Part shown: positions 62,471 through 64,000 of the stretch, in pieces
Layout of the letters: each line of letters opens with the position of its first letter
Position numbering within the stretch: the stretch's first letter is position 1
NCBI GenBank assembly: GCA_036501825.1
Contig: DASXZP010000005.1
Coordinates: 1 to 64,000 of the forward strand
Origin: JAFECT01 sp036501825
Lineage (GTDB): Bacteria; Pseudomonadota; Alphaproteobacteria; Caulobacterales; Caulobacteraceae
DNA length: 64,000 nt
Direction: 5' to 3'
Program-made: the position numbers and the translations under genes
Notes under the pieces: model-generated
Seen by the model: only the letters and a program-made list of their open reading frames with translations
Told to the model about the DNA's origin: nothing
Database searches by the model: none

Positions 62471-64000
62471 GGGCAGTATCCTCCGAAGGCGGGTCGTTAC
62501 TGGACGCGGACGGGGTAAGCTCACTGGATTCAGATGAATAAGACCTGACAGCCCTTGGCGACAGCAGCCGGTCTTCTTCAAATTTCAGGGCCAAACGGCA
62601 ACGCTGGCCGGCCTGCCTTATACGGCGGACGAACGGAATGTGCTCGATCGACCCGAAAATATCCGCCGGCAGGGTCTGGCGGGTGGCGTAGAACAGAAAG
62701 CCGATGGCGCAGAACCCCAGGCCGATCCAGTTGATCGGCGAGCGGTGGAGCAGCGCCACCCCGACCCAGGTCGCCAGCGCGATGACCCCCACCGAGGTCA
62801 GCAGCAACCCGGCGTAGAGCGGGCCCCAGATGTGGGCGCGCAGCTTCTGTTCGGCCCGCTTCGACTGGGCGTGGTCGAGCAGGCTGTTGCGCGTCATCAC
62901 CGCCATCACATCGCAGAACGCCAGCGCCGCGATCAGCAGCGCCTTCAACAGATCCGAGTCGAGGAACATGTTGGCGTTGCGCCGGTACTCGGGCCCGTCC
63001 TCGACCAGGTTGTCGAGCGCCATGGCATGGTACTGCACCCCGGGGACCTGGCCGTGCACGGGGCTCTCGACCCAGTCGTTCGAAGCGTGGAACTGGCCGC
63101 CGACCATGACCAGTTTTCCCGCGAGCAGTTGCGCGAGGTCGGCCTGCTGCAAGCCTTCACCGGAGACGATGCGGTCGTAGCCGAGCGCCTGGGTGTAGGG
63201 GCACTCCTGCTTGACGCCCGTGCCGGCGCCGCGCGCGCCGGTCATCTGTTCGCCAAGACGCTGCAACCAACCGCCCTGAACCCCGCGGCAAGCCACCGGA
63301 TGGCCGGTCACCGCGCGGGTGAGCGCGAGGTACTGCGGGTCGGGGCGCGAACCCCAGACCACGTCTACCGGATCCTTGAACACGATGCTCAAACGCTCCG
63401 GTGCGTCGGCGGAAACCTGCGCCAGGGGCTGGCCCGCCAGCGCCGCTGCGGCCCGCGCGCGCAAACGCCGGAAGCCTTCCACGCCGCAACCGTCGGACCG
63501 CCGCAGGCAATAGGCCGCGTACATCGCCATGGCCGGCGACACGTCGAAGGCGTGCACGCCCAGCCGCTGCCGCTTCGCCGCGTCGAAATCGTAGCGCGTG
63601 ATGGTGGGGTACGCCTCCTGCCCCACGACCGCCGGCGCCAGCACCGTCACATGGTCGAGCGCGCGCTGCACGTCGGTGAACATCGCCAGGTCCGACGGCG
63701 ACGGCTTGGCCAGTATGATCGGCGTTCCGCCCGCGGCCTCGATGCAGGCGAGCTTCATCAACGGGTCTGCGATGCATCCCGGCTTGTCCGCCCAGGCGTC
63801 CGCGTGGGTCGCTGCGGTCACCCCTTTCAGGAAGGTGTCGAAGCCCTCTGCAACGCCGCCGTCGCCGCGATAGACGAAGTCGACGAAGATCGCCGAAGGC
63901 GGCGCTCCGCCCGCGCTCATGATGTCGTCCAGCATGGTCCACTGCTGGTCGTAGGTCGGCGGAAAGCGTTTCCAGCCGAAGCCCTTCATGATCTCGAGCG
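62457..64000 (-). CDS. CHASE2-domain membrane protein without output domain (5' end outside window)
   Basis: Open through the right edge; an ATG at 63989 is internal because the codons before it remain in frame. The sensor part includes SAIFVDFVYRGD, TPIILAKPSP, KLVMVGGQFHASNDWVESPVHGQVPGVQYHAMALDNLVE, the latter typical of the CHASE2 C-terminal segment (G..VH.......H) just before the membrane. Three hydrophobic helices follow (about DNA 62940-62660). Then only about 60 residues remain, with no GGDEF, kinase or cyclase domain. It probably senses a periplasmic signal and works with the two genes downstream; the ligand is unknown. Confidence 0.85.
   Translation of the reverse strand, partial: LEIMKGFGWKRFPPTYDQQWTMLDDIMSAGGAPPSAIFVDFVYRGDGGVAEGFDTFLKGVTAATHADAWADKPGCIADPLMKLACIEAAGGTPIILAKPSPSDLAMFTDVQRALDHVTVLAPAVVGQEAYPTITRYDFDAAKRQRLGVHAFDVSPAMAMYAAYCLRRSDGCGVEGFRRLRARAAAALAGQPLAQVSADAPERLSIVFKDPVDVVWGSRPDPQYLALTRAVTGHPVACRGVQGGWLQRLGEQMTGARGAGTGVKQECPYTQALGYDRIVSGEGLQQADLAQLLAGKLVMVGGQFHASNDWVESPVHGQVPGVQYHAMALDNLVEDGPEYRRNANMFLDSDLLKALLIAALAFCDVMAVMTRNSLLDHAQSKRAEQKLRAHIWGPLYAGLLLTSVGVIALATWVGVALLHRSPINWIGLGFCAIGFLFYATRQTLPADIFGSIEHIPFVRRIRQAGQRCRLALKFEEDRLLSPRAVRSYSSESSELTPSASSNDPPSEDTAHVET

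Overview
The window looks like a chromosomal segment of a high-GC alphaproteobacterium, most likely Caulobacterales (Caulobacter/Phenylobacterium-like). This rests on the Cpa-type Tad pilus gene order, frequent GTG/TTG starts, CtrA-like TTAA-N7-TTAA boxes and overall gene content. It was judged by reading, not by a database search. Almost everything here builds, decorates or controls the cell surface.

Layout. (1) 1-13,060, minus strand: two very large tandem repeat proteins. The right one (2,394 aa) is a complete autotransporter with a C-terminal beta-barrel. The left one runs off the window edge. (2) 13,541-22,407: a tRNA-Lys(CUU), a tannase/feruloyl-esterase-type secreted hydrolase, and a divergent membrane glycosylation locus. 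That locus has a GT2 glycosyltransferase and a methyltransferase on the minus strand and three polytopic GT-C-like membrane proteins on the plus strand. A small XRE-type regulator follows. (3) 22,532-35,416, minus strand: a Tad/Flp type IVc pilus locus in the order pilA, cpaB, cpaC, a short lipoprotein where cpaD would be, cpaE, cpaF, tadB, tadC, two TPR proteins, cpaA, a CPBP-family membrane protease and a second cpaF. A hairpin terminator separates pilA from the rest. (4) 35,880-40,445: a four-gene ABC transporter plus tandem PAP2 (Aur1-like) operon. (5) 40,728-43,183 and 55,109-57,441: two paralogous tadG-tadE-tadE modules whose TadG proteins end in a predicted beta-solenoid. A third, divergent tadE-tadG pair (57,759-59,581) carries a von Willebrand A domain. 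(6) 44,412-54,309, plus strand: a chaperone-usher operon with nine secreted two-cysteine pilin-like subunits, chaperone, usher and a large last subunit. A tenth small subunit lies on the opposite strand. A 92-aa HTH-only LuxR protein and a full-length LuxR paralogue bracket the fimbrial region. (7) 60,453-64,000: an M48 metalloprotease, a small secreted protein and a CHASE2 membrane protein with no output domain.

The genes suggest an attachment/biofilm island. A Tad pilus may be able to use alternative TadE/TadG minor-pilin sets. It sits with a subunit-rich chaperone-usher fimbria and giant autotransporter adhesins, next to genes likely to glycosylate or remodel the envelope. Repeated dyads upstream of pilA, the tadE/tadG modules and the fimbrial operon hint at shared, possibly cell-cycle-linked control. 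Two plus-strand frames antisense to the autotransporters exceed 1,200 codons and are composition artefacts.
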